A DNA stretch of 64,000 nt from Ferrovibrio terrae_A (lineage in GTDB: Bacteria > Pseudomonadota > Alphaproteobacteria > Ferrovibrionales > Ferrovibrionaceae). Within the stretch, counting starts at the first letter, position 1, and the number at the start of each line of letters is the position of its first letter. The DNA is taken from the NCBI RefSeq assembly GCF_943372915.1, contig NZ_CALSAN010000009.1, positions 1 to 64,000 on the forward strand, read 5' to 3'. A program made the position numbers and the translations under genes. Under the pieces are notes generated by a model. That model did no database searches. It saw only the letters and a list, made by a program, of their open reading frames with translations, and was not told the origin of the DNA. This document shows, piece after piece, positions 41,537 to 50,205 of the stretch.

Positions 41537-42316
41537 TTTGCGCGTCTTCAGCAGGTCGACCACGTCATCGAAGACATAGGCGCCGGTGGCGATCACCGAA
41601 GGGTGGCGGTATTTCGCGCTGCCATAAACCAGCGGCAGGCCGTCGGCGGTGGTGACCCGGCCGCCGGCTTCGCGCACCAGCAGGTCGGCTGCGGCCACAT
41701 CCCAGTCGCTTTTCTCGGTCAGGCTGATGGCGGCATCGAATTTGCCGGCGGCCACCAGCGCCATGCGATAGGCAATCGAGTTGCGATAAGCGAAATCGGC
41801 CTTGGCGGTGCGCGCGAGCCAGCCATGGCGTTCGAAAGTGCGTTTGGAGGCCAGGAAGCGCGCTTCCATCAGGCTGGCATGGCCAGACGCCTGGATCGGT
41901 TTGCCATTCAGCCGGGCGCCGCCGCCGGCGGTGGCATCAAACATTTCCTCGCTGGCCGGATTGTAGATTGCTGCCAGCATCGGCTGGCCATCCTGCACCA
42001 GGGCAATGCAGATGGTGAATTCCGGCTTGCGGTCGATGAAGGCGCGGGTGCCGTCAATCGGATCAATGATCCATTGCGTCGTGGTCTTGCCAGGCCGGCT
42101 GCCGCTTTCCTCGCTGAGCCAGCCGTAATCGGGCCGCGCGCCCGACAGGCGCTCGCTCAGCAGAGAATCGACGGCGATATCGGCTTCCGACACCGGATCA
42201 TTGGGCTTCTTGTTCCAGGATTTCACATCGCCGCGGAAAAAGCGGAGCGCAATCGCACCGGCCTCGCGGGCTGCGGCCAGCGCAAGCTCATGATCCTGTT
42301 TGAACGAGACGGCCAT
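41531..42316 (-). CDS. Inositol monophosphatase family protein (SuhB/CysQ/HisN-like)
   Basis: A 261-residue magnesium-dependent, lithium-sensitive-type phosphatase. The metal-site acids lie in DPVSEADIAVD, WLSEESGS, IIDPIDGTRAFI and KSDWDVAAADLLVREAGG. Possible substrates are inositol phosphate, histidinol phosphate or 3'-phosphoadenosine 5'-phosphate; the sequence alone does not separate them. It follows pmbA in the same direction with a 16-base gap. Confidence 0.88.
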   Translation of the reverse strand: MAVSFKQDHELALAAAREAGAIALRFFRGDVKSWNKKPNDPVSEADIAVDSLLSERLSGARPDYGWLSEESGSRPGKTTTQWIIDPIDGTRAFIDRKPEFTICIALVQDGQPMLAAIYNPASEEMFDATAGGGARLNGKPIQASGHASLMEARFLASKRTFERHGWLARTAKADFAYRNSIAYRMALVAAGKFDAAISLTEKSDWDVAAADLLVREAGGRVTTADGLPLVYGSAKYRHPSVIATGAYVFDDVVDLLKTRKP

Positions 42317-42332
42317 CGCGCGGTACTCGCGA

Positions 42333-43688
42333 TCAGCGGCCGGCGACGGTCATGCCGTCGATGCGCACGGTGGGTGCATCAGAGCCGAAGCGGATGGTGA
42401 GGTCATTGGCCGGCGCCAGATGCGCGAACATGTGCTTCAGATTGCTGGCAATAGTGATTTCCGACACCGGCTCGGCGATCTGGCCGTCGCGGATCAGGAA
42501 ACCGGCGGCGCCACGGCTGTAATCGCCGGTCACGCCATTGACGCCCATGCCGATCAGCTCGGTGACATACAGCCCTTCCTTGATATCGGCCATCAGCTCG
42601 GCCGGCGTCTGCTTGCCGGGCTGCAGATGAACATTGGTCGGGGCAGGCGAGGGCGGCGAGGAGGTGCCGCGCGAAGCATGGCCGGTACTCTGCATGCCGA
42701 GCTGGCGCGCAGTGGCGCAATCCAGCAGCCAGGTGGTGAGCCGCCCATCCTCGATCAGTTCGCGGCGCGGCGCGGCGACGCCTTCCAGGTCGAACCAGCG
42801 CGAGCGGAAACCGCGCGGACGCAGCGGATCGTCGATGATGCTGACGCCTGTCGCGAACACCATCTCGCCCAGCTTGTCCTTCAGGAAGGAGGTACCGCGC
42901 GCCACGCCGGCGCCGTTGATGGCGCCGAGGAAATGGCTGATCAGGCCCGAGGACACACGCGGGTCGAACAGGATCGGCATGGTGCCGCTGTCCAGCTTGC
43001 GCGGATTGAGGCGCTTGACTGCGCGCTCGCCGGCCTTCCTGCCAACGCTTTCGGGCGAGGGCAGGTCGCTGAGATAGGCGCGGGCTTCGTAATCGCTGTC
43101 GCGCTCCATGCCGGTATCCTTGCCGGCGATCACCGAGGCCGACACGGTATGCCAGCCGATCCAGCCGGCACCGTTGAAGCCGACGGTGTTGGCATAGGCC
43201 GACATGCTGAAGGCGCGGCCGGTGCTGCCGCCCTCGGAATTGGTGACGCCCGGCACGGCCATGGCGGCGGCCTCGGCGGCCTTGGCGCGCTCCAGCAGCT
43301 GCGGCATTTCCAGTTCCACGCCATCGAAGAGGTCGAAATCCTGCGGCTGCTTTGCCAGCTGGGATGGATCGGGCAGGCCGCAGAATTTATCCTCGGGCGC
43401 CACTTTCGCCATGCTGATGGCGCGGCTGACCAGTTCGTCCAGGGTGCTCTTGGCAAAGTCGGTGGTGGAAACGCAGGCCTGGCGCTGGCCCAGCAGTACG
43501 CGCAGGCCCAGCTCGCGGCTTTCCGAGCTTTCGACATCCTCGGGCTCGCCCAGACGCACGCCGGCGCTGAGCGAGCGCGATTCATGATACAGCGCATCGG
43601 CATTTTCAGCGCCGGCCTTGCGGGCGGCGGCGATCAGGTCGGCAACCAGGGACTGCGCATCGGCTGCGCGCTTTGCAGTATCGGACAT
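42333..43688 (-). CDS. pmbA: TldD/PmbA family metalloprotease subunit PmbA
   Basis: The 451-residue non-catalytic partner of TldD in the heterodimeric protease that processes microcin-type peptides and degrades unfolded peptides. LGLRVLLGQRQACVSTTDF, the NADALYHESRSLS region and the C-terminal NGVTGDYSRGAAGFLIRDG are typical. The zinc-binding HExxxH of TldD is absent, as expected. The tldD gene lies 16 kb away in this window at 59245. I chose ATG 43688 for the normal PmbA N-terminus. Confidence 0.92.
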   Translation of the reverse strand: MSDTAKRAADAQSLVADLIAAARKAGAENADALYHESRSLSAGVRLGEPEDVESSESRELGLRVLLGQRQACVSTTDFAKSTLDELVSRAISMAKVAPEDKFCGLPDPSQLAKQPQDFDLFDGVELEMPQLLERAKAAEAAAMAVPGVTNSEGGSTGRAFSMSAYANTVGFNGAGWIGWHTVSASVIAGKDTGMERDSDYEARAYLSDLPSPESVGRKAGERAVKRLNPRKLDSGTMPILFDPRVSSGLISHFLGAINGAGVARGTSFLKDKLGEMVFATGVSIIDDPLRPRGFRSRWFDLEGVAAPRRELIEDGRLTTWLLDCATARQLGMQSTGHASRGTSSPPSPAPTNVHLQPGKQTPAELMADIKEGLYVTELIGMGVNGVTGDYSRGAAGFLIRDGQIAEPVSEITIASNLKHMFAHLAPANDLTIRFGSDAPTVRIDGMTVAGR

Positions 43689-43849
43689 TGCACTCTCAAA
43701 TCGGATGCGCATCGTGGCGGGAATGCGCGGCTGGGACAGGCCTGTCTCTACGTCTATAGGACATAGGACTAAAACCACGAACCGACAAGTAGCCGGCTCC
43801 GGTTTCGGGGCGCAGAGGTGTCGGAAATCCCGCAGGTTCCAGGGTTATC

Positions 43850-44590
43850 TCATCCCCGGGGCGGCGTGCGGCGTTTTCGCACGCGCTGCAGTTCCAGGCC
43901 GTGGATCGCCGCTTCGATAAACAGCTCGAAACTGTCGTCGAGTGGGGCCTCGACGCCGTTCTGCCAGCGGGTGATGAAGGCACGGTTTTCGAGCCGGGGC
44001 ATATTGCGCGCCAGCAGGGGGAAGCGGGCAGCATCGACCGTGCGCAGGCTATGCTGGAATGTCTTTGCCCAACTGCCGTCGTCATCGGCAGGCGCCGGGC
44101 CGAATTCGAGTGTAACGAAACCGGCCATGGTGGCGATGACCGTGTTGAAGGCATGCACCATCTGGCGGTCGCTGAAGCCGGCACGGCTGAGAACGCCCAG
44201 GATCTGTTCGGGTAGGACAGGGTCGACGCCGGCATTCGACACCATCTGCGCGCCCATCAGGGCGGCCAGGTGCGGATGGCGGCTGACGGCCCGGCGATAG
44301 CGGCGGAATAATTCCTTTAACCAAGCTTGCCACGGTCTTTTCCGGGGCGATGGCAGCACATCCTGCATGGCGACAGTCACCATTTCGGCCAACAGCGCGT
44401 TGCGGTTCGGCACATACCAGTAGAGTGCTGTAGGGTAAACACCGAGCGCCTGGGCAAGGCCGCGCATGCTGAAAGCTTCCAGTCCATCGCGGTCAATGAG
44501 ATCGAGTGCCGCGGCGACAATTGCTGGTTTGCTAAGATTTCCCGCGGCCTTCGGGCGACGCGTATTCGCGGATAGACTTCTGCCGGCCAA
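43850..44590 (-). CDS. TetR family transcriptional regulator
   Basis: A 246-residue regulator. The N-terminal helix-turn-helix is IVAAALDLIDRDGLEAFSMRGLAQALGVYPTALYWYV (given here only as position about 24-60 with the recognition helix ALGVYPTALYWYV). The C-terminal part resembles the TetR_C ligand domain. It diverges from the TctC-amidase genes, and two closely similar inverted repeats in the gap (44690 and 44711) are likely operators. Confidence 0.9.
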   Translation of the reverse strand: MAGRSLSANTRRPKAAGNLSKPAIVAAALDLIDRDGLEAFSMRGLAQALGVYPTALYWYVPNRNALLAEMVTVAMQDVLPSPRKRPWQAWLKELFRRYRRAVSRHPHLAALMGAQMVSNAGVDPVLPEQILGVLSRAGFSDRQMVHAFNTVIATMAGFVTLEFGPAPADDDGSWAKTFQHSLRTVDAARFPLLARNMPRLENRAFITRWQNGVEAPLDDSFELFIEAAIHGLELQRVRKRRTPPRG

Positions 44591-44676
44591 GCGCGCCCTC
44601 CTGTTGTGTGTACCACGGCACTATGATGTGCCGGTTTTGTAAGGTTGTTGCCTATTTTATAACCGGATCAATTCTG

Positions 44677-44704
44677 TTGCACGCGGAATTGTACGGTGTA
44701 CATT
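44677..44704 (+). promoter_or_regulatory. Candidate promoter of the tctC-amidase genes
   Basis: TTGCAC (44677-44682) and TACATT (44699-44704) are 16 bases apart. The -10 overlaps the first TetR-type repeat and the second repeat covers the expected start site, as for a repressed promoter. Confidence 0.45.
44690..44702. promoter_or_regulatory. Candidate TetR operator 1
   Basis: TGTAC-GGT-GTACA is a perfect inverted repeat. It shares the core GTACGGNGTAC with operator 2, whose centre is 23 bases away. Confidence 0.65.
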
Positions 44705-44710
44705 AGTTCT

Positions 44711-44727
44711 CCTGTACGGAGTACAGG
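44711..44727. promoter_or_regulatory. Candidate TetR operator 2
   Basis: CCTGTAC-GGA-GTACAGG is a perfect inverted repeat with 7-bp arms, downstream of the predicted tctC -10 element. Confidence 0.65.
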
Positions 44728-44796
44728 AAAGCTGGATTCGCCCCGCGCGAACGAGCGCCGTGCCCGTGACATGCAACGCGAGCAGGGGGATGTGTG

Positions 44797-45780
44797 ATGT
44801 TTCGTGCGAATGCAGGACTGGGCCTGCTGGCCATCACGGCGCTGATTCTTGGCGGTGCCGCCATCGGGGATGCGTCGGCGGCATATCCCGAACGGCCAAT
44901 CCAGCTGATACTGCCGTTTCCGGCCGGTGGCTCCGCCGATGTTCTGGGGCGCGTGCTGGCCAAGGAACTGGAGCCCCGTCTGGGCCAGCCGGTGGTGGTC
45001 ATTAACAAGGCTGGTGGCGGCACGGTGATCGCGGCCCAGGCCGTTGCCAGCTCTGCGCCGGATGGCTACACGCTGTTTATCAGTTCGAACACCACCTTCA
45101 GCATCAATCCCGCGGTGCTGCCAAACCTGCCATATAATTCAGCGACCAGTTTCGACCCCATCGCCATGCTGACCCGCAGCGCGTTGGCCATCGTGGCGCA
45201 TCCTAGTCTGCCATTTTCCAATGTCGGCCAACTGGTGAGCGCTGCCAAGGCGGCGCCGGACAAGTATTTCTATGCGTCCTTTGGCAATGCCACGGTGTCG
45301 CATTTTGCCGCCGAGATGTTCAAGGCTGCCGCGGGTGTCAAGCTTGAGCACGTGCCCTACAAGGGCAGCGGGCCGGCGATGACCGATCTGGTGGGCGGCC
45401 AGGTGCCGCTGCTGTTCGATACCGTAGTGGCGGCGCTGCCACAGCTTAAATCGGGCAGGGTCAAGGTTCTGGCTGTCACCACCGCAACCCGCTCGGCACA
45501 GCTCCCTGACGTGCCAACCATTGCCGAGAGTGGCTATCCCGGTTTTGAGATCGCCTCGCTGACCACCCTGGTCGGCCCGGCCGGATTGCCGGCCGAGGTG
45601 AAATCGCGACTGGACAAGGAGCTGAGCGCAATCATGCAGACACCGGATGTGCGCGAGCGGCTGATCGGTCTTGGCTTCGAGCCCGCTTATAGTCGGGTGA
45701 CCGATTGGGCCAACATGGTCAACGCCGATATCGCCAAGATGAAGGCGATTGCCGTCAGCGCCAATATCAAGCCGGATTGA
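44797..45780 (+). CDS. Bug/TctC family periplasmic substrate-binding protein
   Basis: A 327-residue receptor with a signal peptide ending near GDASAAYPERP. Family signatures are IQLILPFPAGGSADVLGRVLA, VVVINKAGGGTVIAA and VPYKGSGPAMTDLVGGQVP. These proteins bind small carboxylates, amides or related compounds, normally for TctAB permeases, which are absent here. GGGGGA precedes the ATG at 44797. The amidase gene follows after 12 bases, suggesting the ligand is an amide or aryl-amide. Confidence 0.92.
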   Translation: MFRANAGLGLLAITALILGGAAIGDASAAYPERPIQLILPFPAGGSADVLGRVLAKELEPRLGQPVVVINKAGGGTVIAAQAVASSAPDGYTLFISSNTTFSINPAVLPNLPYNSATSFDPIAMLTRSALAIVAHPSLPFSNVGQLVSAAKAAPDKYFYASFGNATVSHFAAEMFKAAAGVKLEHVPYKGSGPAMTDLVGGQVPLLFDTVVAALPQLKSGRVKVLAVTTATRSAQLPDVPTIAESGYPGFEIASLTTLVGPAGLPAEVKSRLDKELSAIMQTPDVRERLIGLGFEPAYSRVTDWANMVNADIAKMKAIAVSANIKPD

Positions 45781-45792
45781 GTAGCCTGCCGC

Positions 45793-47319
45793 ATGACTGA
45801 ACCTGAAGGGTTGGTGGACTTATCCGCCGTTGAATTGCGCCGTCATATCGCCACGAAAGAGATTTCGCCGGTCGAATTGCTGGAGGCCTGCATTGATCGC
45901 ATCGCTGCGATCAATCCTGCTGTCAACGCGGTGACGGCGACCTGTTACGAACGGGCGCGGCAGGAGGCCAGGGCGGCCGAGGCGGCGGTGCTGCGCGGCG
46001 ATGCGCTGGGCCTGCTGCACGGCCTGCCCGCTGGCATCAAGGATCTGGAAGATACTGCCGGGCTGCTGACCACCTACGGTTCGCCGAATTTCCGCGGCCA
46101 TGTACCGGCCCAGGACGGCGCTGTCGTCCACCTGCTGCGCCAGGCCGGTGCCATCGTGGTGGCCAAGACCAATGTGCCCGAGATGGGCGCCGGGGCGAAT
46201 ACGCGCAACGGCGTCTGGGGTGCCACGGGCAACCCTTTCGATCCGATGAAGAATGCCGGCGGGTCGTCAGGCGGTGCGGCGGCGGCGTTGGCCTGCGACA
46301 TGCTGCCGGTCTGCACCGGTTCCGATACCGGTGGCTCGCTGCGCATTCCGGCGGCGCTGTGCGGCGTGGTCGGGTTCCGCCCGTCGCCCGGCCTGGTGCC
46401 AGTGTCGCGTCGCGCTCTCGGCTGGTCGCCGATCTCGGTGATCGGTCCGATGGGGCGCACGGTGGAGGAGGCCTGCCTGCAATTGGCAGCGACGGCGACC
46501 GGGCATGACAGCGATCCATTGTCCTATCCGGTCGGTGGCAGCGATTTCCTCAACCCGCCACCGGTCGATCTCGGCAGCCTGCGGGTCGGCTGGACCATCG
46601 ATTTCGGCTTCTGCCCGGTGGATAGCGGTATCCGTGCCCTGTTCCTGCAGCGCATGGCGACGATCCGGCCACTGTTCCGCAGTTGCAGCGAAATCGCACT
46701 CGACATGGGCGAGGCCGACCGTTGTTTCGATATCCTGCGTGCCGGGGCCTTCGTAGCCGGTTTCCGCGAGGTCTATGAACGGGCGCCGGACACGCTCGGG
46801 CCCAATGTGCGCGCCAATGTAGCAATGGCGCAGGCGATGACGCTGGACGATGCCACCTGGGCGCATATGGAGCAGACGCGGATTTTCCGCCGTTTCCAGC
46901 AAGTCTTTCAAGAGGTCGATGTCATCCTGTCGCCGGTCACGCCGGTTTCGCCCTTCCCCTGGAACCTGCCATATCTCGACAGCATCAATGGGGTGCAGCT
47001 GGAAAACTATTACCGCTGGCTGGCGCTGACCTATGTGGTGACGCTGGCAACCAACCCGGCGCTGGCCCTGCCTTGCGGCGTCGACGGCGTCGGTATGCCA
47101 TTCGGCCTGCAACTGACCGGGCGGTTCCGCGGCGATGCCGCATTGCTCGGCATTGCCCGGGCGATGGAGGCGGCATTTGCGCAGACGCCCGAGACCCGCC
47201 GGCCGCGCCCGGATCCACGGCGCTTGGCCCAGGCGACGCCGGCGCTGAAAGCGATCGTCACCCATCCGCCGATTTTAAACGCGACTGCCAGCAATGCAGG
47301 TGGCAAGGTCGCCGTCTAA
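45793..47319 (+). CDS. Amidase signature family hydrolase
   Basis: A 508-residue amidase with the full Ser-cisSer-Lys triad: the lysine in PAGIKDLEDTAG, the cis-serine in NAGGSSGGAAAALA and the nucleophile in TGSDTGGSLRIPAALCG. It has no signal peptide and is likely cytoplasmic. GatA is unlikely because no gatB or gatC is present and the gene is paired with a TctC receptor under a TetR regulator; a catabolic amidase is inferred. Its end overlaps a convergent small gene by 3 bases. Confidence 0.9.
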   Translation: MTEPEGLVDLSAVELRRHIATKEISPVELLEACIDRIAAINPAVNAVTATCYERARQEARAAEAAVLRGDALGLLHGLPAGIKDLEDTAGLLTTYGSPNFRGHVPAQDGAVVHLLRQAGAIVVAKTNVPEMGAGANTRNGVWGATGNPFDPMKNAGGSSGGAAAALACDMLPVCTGSDTGGSLRIPAALCGVVGFRPSPGLVPVSRRALGWSPISVIGPMGRTVEEACLQLAATATGHDSDPLSYPVGGSDFLNPPPVDLGSLRVGWTIDFGFCPVDSGIRALFLQRMATIRPLFRSCSEIALDMGEADRCFDILRAGAFVAGFREVYERAPDTLGPNVRANVAMAQAMTLDDATWAHMEQTRIFRRFQQVFQEVDVILSPVTPVSPFPWNLPYLDSINGVQLENYYRWLALTYVVTLATNPALALPCGVDGVGMPFGLQLTGRFRGDAALLGIARAMEAAFAQTPETRRPRPDPRRLAQATPALKAIVTHPPILNATASNAGGKVAV

Positions 47320-47618
47320 TCGCGGCTATTCGCGTCCATCCGATAGGACATGAAGGTGACGAAGGCGACGACCGCGCCGATGCCCCAGGCAAGCGGGCTG
47401 AGCGGGTCATGCCACTCCTTCCAGTCGCTGCCGGTGATCTTGGCCGCAATCTGGGCGGCGAGGTCGAGGGCGATGGCCCCGATGCCGACGCCCAGGGCCG
47501 CCGAAAAGGCCAGGTTCCAGGCGCCGCGCAGCAGGCTGGCCGGATGCCACCAGGGCAGCAGGTCGCGTTGGGCCGGTCGGGCTTTGCGGAACAGGGACAG
47601 GGGCTGGCGGAAGCGCAT
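47316..47618 (-). CDS. Small membrane protein of unknown function
   Basis: A 100-residue protein that I do not recognise. It has a basic N-terminus (RFRQPLSLFRKARPAQRD), then two hydrophobic segments, LAFSAALGVGIGAIALDLAAQ and PLAWGIGAVVAFVTFMSY, separated by a charged KITGSDWKEWHDPLS loop. It starts 8 bases after the cyclase stop codon on the same strand, so the two are probably cotranscribed and may be membrane partners; this is inference. Confidence 0.6.
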   Translation of the reverse strand: MRFRQPLSLFRKARPAQRDLLPWWHPASLLRGAWNLAFSAALGVGIGAIALDLAAQIAAKITGSDWKEWHDPLSPLAWGIGAVVAFVTFMSYRMDANSRD

Positions 47619-47626
47619 CGATCCGG

Positions 47627-49063
47627 TCAGTGAATGGTCGGCGTCGGCTCGGGTGCGTCGGCTTCGGCGGTGATCGCCGGGCGGGCCAGAATCCACAGCA
47701 CCATGCGGTCGCGCAGGCCGCGGATCGGCTGCGGCTTCAGCGCCACCATGTCGCGCAGGGCGCCGACATCGCCGCGGGTTTCCTCCACCAGCTTGTCGAC
47801 AAAAGCCTGACTCAGGCAGAGCTGGGCATTCAGCGTGCGGGTCATCTGCTCCAGCCGGTGCGCCACGTTCACCGTCTCGCCGATCAGGGCATATTCGACG
47901 CGGGTTTCATCGCCGATATTGCCCAGGGTGAGCGGGCCGTAATGAATGCCGACCGCCAGCTGCAGCGGCACCTGGCGCAGCAGCTTGCGCTGGCGGTTCA
48001 GCAAATCCATCTCGCGCAGCATGGCGCGCGCGGCCAGCAGGGCGGCAGAGGCATCGCGCGGGCCGGGTTTCGGCGTGCCGAACGAGGCCATGATGCCGTC
48101 GCCGAGATATTTATCCAGTGTGCCGGCATTGTCGGCCACGGCGCGCGACAGGCGCTGATGCACCTCGCGCAGGATGCCGATGGTCTGTTCCGGCGTATGG
48201 TCGTCGGCGAGTTGGGTGAAGCCGACCAGATCGGCGAACAGCACGGCGGCATCCAGCTGCTTCACCTGGCCGAGCGCATCGTCCATGCGCGAGAGTTCCT
48301 CGGCGATATGCGGCGAGAAATGCCGCGACAGGTTGCGGCGGGCGCGTTCGGTTTCGACCTGTCGCGCCAGCAGGGTGCGCGCGCGCATCACGGATACGGC
48401 GAGCAGCAGCCCGATCATGCCGATCAGGATGACGCGCGGCAGGAATTCGCCGAGCCGCACATTCCAGGGGTTGAGGATATAGTCGATGCGCTCCTGCATC
48501 GGCACAAGCAGCAGGTTGTCAAAGCGGCTGCCGAAAGTGACATCGGGTTGCATGGCGATATATATCGTGCCGACGCTCCAGCAGATGATCGCGGCCAGCG
48601 TGGTGAGCAGCACAGTGCGTGCCGACTGGCCCAGTGCCGACAGTACGACGAACAGCGCGACATAGAGAATCGTGTCGAAGCCGAGCCGCATCGGTGCCGG
48701 CAGGGGATTGGGATCGAACGGGTTGGGCAGCACGATGGCGGCCGTGAGCAGCGCCATGTCGATGAAGGGGAACAGCCAGTGCATCCATGGCCGGTCGAGT
48801 TCCGGCTTGCGCAGCAGCACCTGCAGATAGGCCGAGAAGGCGAAGGCGCCGAGATAGCCGTAGTAGTTCAGCGCCAGCGGCCAGCCCATCTCGATGCTGA
48901 TGATGGTGGCGACAATGATGCAGACGGCGTAGCGCAGGCCGATGGTCAGCCGCAGCGCCTCGTATTCCTCATGACGGAAAGCCAGTGACAGGCGTTCGTT
49001 TTCCGCGGCGGGTTTTGCGTCCCCGCCGCAAATCTGTTCACGCAGGCCTTGCCATAGCCGCAT
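47627..49063 (-). CDS. Membrane-anchored class III adenylate/guanylate cyclase
   Basis: A 478-residue protein. Residues about 40-230 hold six or so hydrophobic helices; a short coiled linker (RTLLARQVETERARRNLSRHFSP) leads to a class III catalytic domain. The metal aspartates lie in VLFADLVGFTQLADD and KYLGDGIMASFGTP, and the transition-state asparagine and arginine region is GETVNVAHRLEQMTR. cAMP is the likely product, but purine choice cannot be settled by eye. A CRP-like palindrome lies 75 bases upstream of the start. Confidence 0.88.
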   Translation of the reverse strand: MRLWQGLREQICGGDAKPAAENERLSLAFRHEEYEALRLTIGLRYAVCIIVATIISIEMGWPLALNYYGYLGAFAFSAYLQVLLRKPELDRPWMHWLFPFIDMALLTAAIVLPNPFDPNPLPAPMRLGFDTILYVALFVVLSALGQSARTVLLTTLAAIICWSVGTIYIAMQPDVTFGSRFDNLLLVPMQERIDYILNPWNVRLGEFLPRVILIGMIGLLLAVSVMRARTLLARQVETERARRNLSRHFSPHIAEELSRMDDALGQVKQLDAAVLFADLVGFTQLADDHTPEQTIGILREVHQRLSRAVADNAGTLDKYLGDGIMASFGTPKPGPRDASAALLAARAMLREMDLLNRQRKLLRQVPLQLAVGIHYGPLTLGNIGDETRVEYALIGETVNVAHRLEQMTRTLNAQLCLSQAFVDKLVEETRGDVGALRDMVALKPQPIRGLRDRMVLWILARPAITAEADAPEPTPTIH

Positions 49064-49128
49064 GGTTCCGAGTGCCTCGTCCTGTCCTTGTTCGGCTGAT
49101 TGTCGTGGGGAAGCCGGGGGCCGTCAAT

Positions 49129-49163
49129 CCACGGCCCTGTGACTTAGGTCACAGGCGCCGTGG
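49129..49163 (-). terminator. Strong hairpin between the TRAP receptor and cyclase genes
   Basis: CCACGGC plus CCTGTGAC pair with GTCACAGG plus GCCGTGG (one bulged C) around a TTAG loop, about 15 pairs. It follows the TRAP receptor stop on the minus strand, but no T tract follows the stem. The same sequence contains the CRP-like site at 49138-49153. Confidence 0.45.
49138..49153. promoter_or_regulatory. CRP-like palindrome upstream of the cyclase gene
   Basis: TGTGA-CTTAGG-TCACA matches the cAMP-CRP consensus TGTGA-N6-TCACA at every defined position, 75 bases from the cyclase start. It overlaps a hairpin that could instead be a terminator. Confidence 0.45.
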
Positions 49164-49183
49164 CAGGGAACGGCGGTTTTCTG

Positions 49184-50179
49184 TCAGGGCAGCAGGGCGG
49201 CAGCCGCGGCGCCGGCCTCGGTTTTCCAGGCCGCGATGGCGGAGCCGGCGCTCTTCGCCAGCAGGGCGCGCAGATCGGCCGACAGCTGGCTGTTGCCGGT
49301 GATGGTGACGCCATTGGCCTTCATGCGGGCATAATTCTCGGCCAGCCGGCTTTCCAGCAGGCGCCACTGGCTCACCTCGGTGGCGGCGGCGGCGCGATCG
49401 ACCGCCGCGCGCAGGTCGGGTGGCAAGGCCTGGTAGGCGGCCTCGTTCACGGATGAGAGGCTGAGCGGCACGGCATAGTTGATCTCGGTGAAATGCGGCA
49501 GGAAGTCCCACAGCTTGCGGCCGGCGCCGCCATCGCCCGATGACAGCACGCCGACCACCGAGCCATCGGTGAGTTTCGGCATCGTATCGGCAAAGGACAG
49601 GTTGACCGCCGCCGCGCCGGCATCGCCCAGCACTTTCGTGCTGGTGGCGTCGTAGGTGCGGATGGCAAGGCCTTTCAGGCTGGCTGGCGTGGTGATCGGC
49701 GCCTTGGCCCAGATGCCGCTCGGCGGCCAGGGCGTGGCGTAGAGCAGGCGCTGCTTCTCGGCATTCAGGCGCGCCACATAGGCGGGCCGGGCGCGGTCAT
49801 AGAGCTTGCGGGCATCTTCATTGGTGGCGGCGAGGAACGGCAGCGAGGAGAGCAGGAACAGCGGATCGACCTTGCCCATGGCACCGGCGAAGGCATCGCC
49901 CGCCGTGACCTTGCCGTCGCGCACGGCGGCCACCATGTCGGCCGATTTCACCCCGGCGCTGGCGTCAAAACTGGGTGTCACGGTGACGCGGCCACCGCTT
50001 TCTTTTGCCAGGTTCGCCGCGAAGCTGCGCAGGCCTTCGCCCGGCATCGAGGTGGCGGGATATTCGGTCGCCATCGTCCAGGCGATGGTCTGCGCCCAGG
50101 CGTGATTCCCGGCGGGCAGGGCGAGCAGCAGCGCGGCGGCGGCGAGGCCTCCGGTCAGATATCGACGTGTGATACGCAT
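49184..50179 (-). CDS. Orphan TRAP transporter substrate-binding protein
   Basis: A 331-residue DctP-family receptor. The signal sequence ITRRYLTGGLAAAALLLALPAG has a pseudo twin-arginine start and ends near HAWAQTIAW. The core LKGLAIRTYDATSTKVLGDAGA contains the substrate arginine, though the segment diverges from sugar-acid receptors. No DctQ or DctM gene is near, so it must use a distant permease or act in sensing. It lies downstream of ubiD in the same direction with a 26-base gap. Confidence 0.85.
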   Translation of the reverse strand: MRITRRYLTGGLAAAALLLALPAGNHAWAQTIAWTMATEYPATSMPGEGLRSFAANLAKESGGRVTVTPSFDASAGVKSADMVAAVRDGKVTAGDAFAGAMGKVDPLFLLSSLPFLAATNEDARKLYDRARPAYVARLNAEKQRLLYATPWPPSGIWAKAPITTPASLKGLAIRTYDATSTKVLGDAGAAAVNLSFADTMPKLTDGSVVGVLSSGDGGAGRKLWDFLPHFTEINYAVPLSLSSVNEAAYQALPPDLRAAVDRAAAATEVSQWRLLESRLAENYARMKANGVTITGNSQLSADLRALLAKSAGSAIAAWKTEAGAAAAALLP

Positions 50180-50205
50180 GGGAGACCTCTTTCGTTGGGG
50201 AGCTG

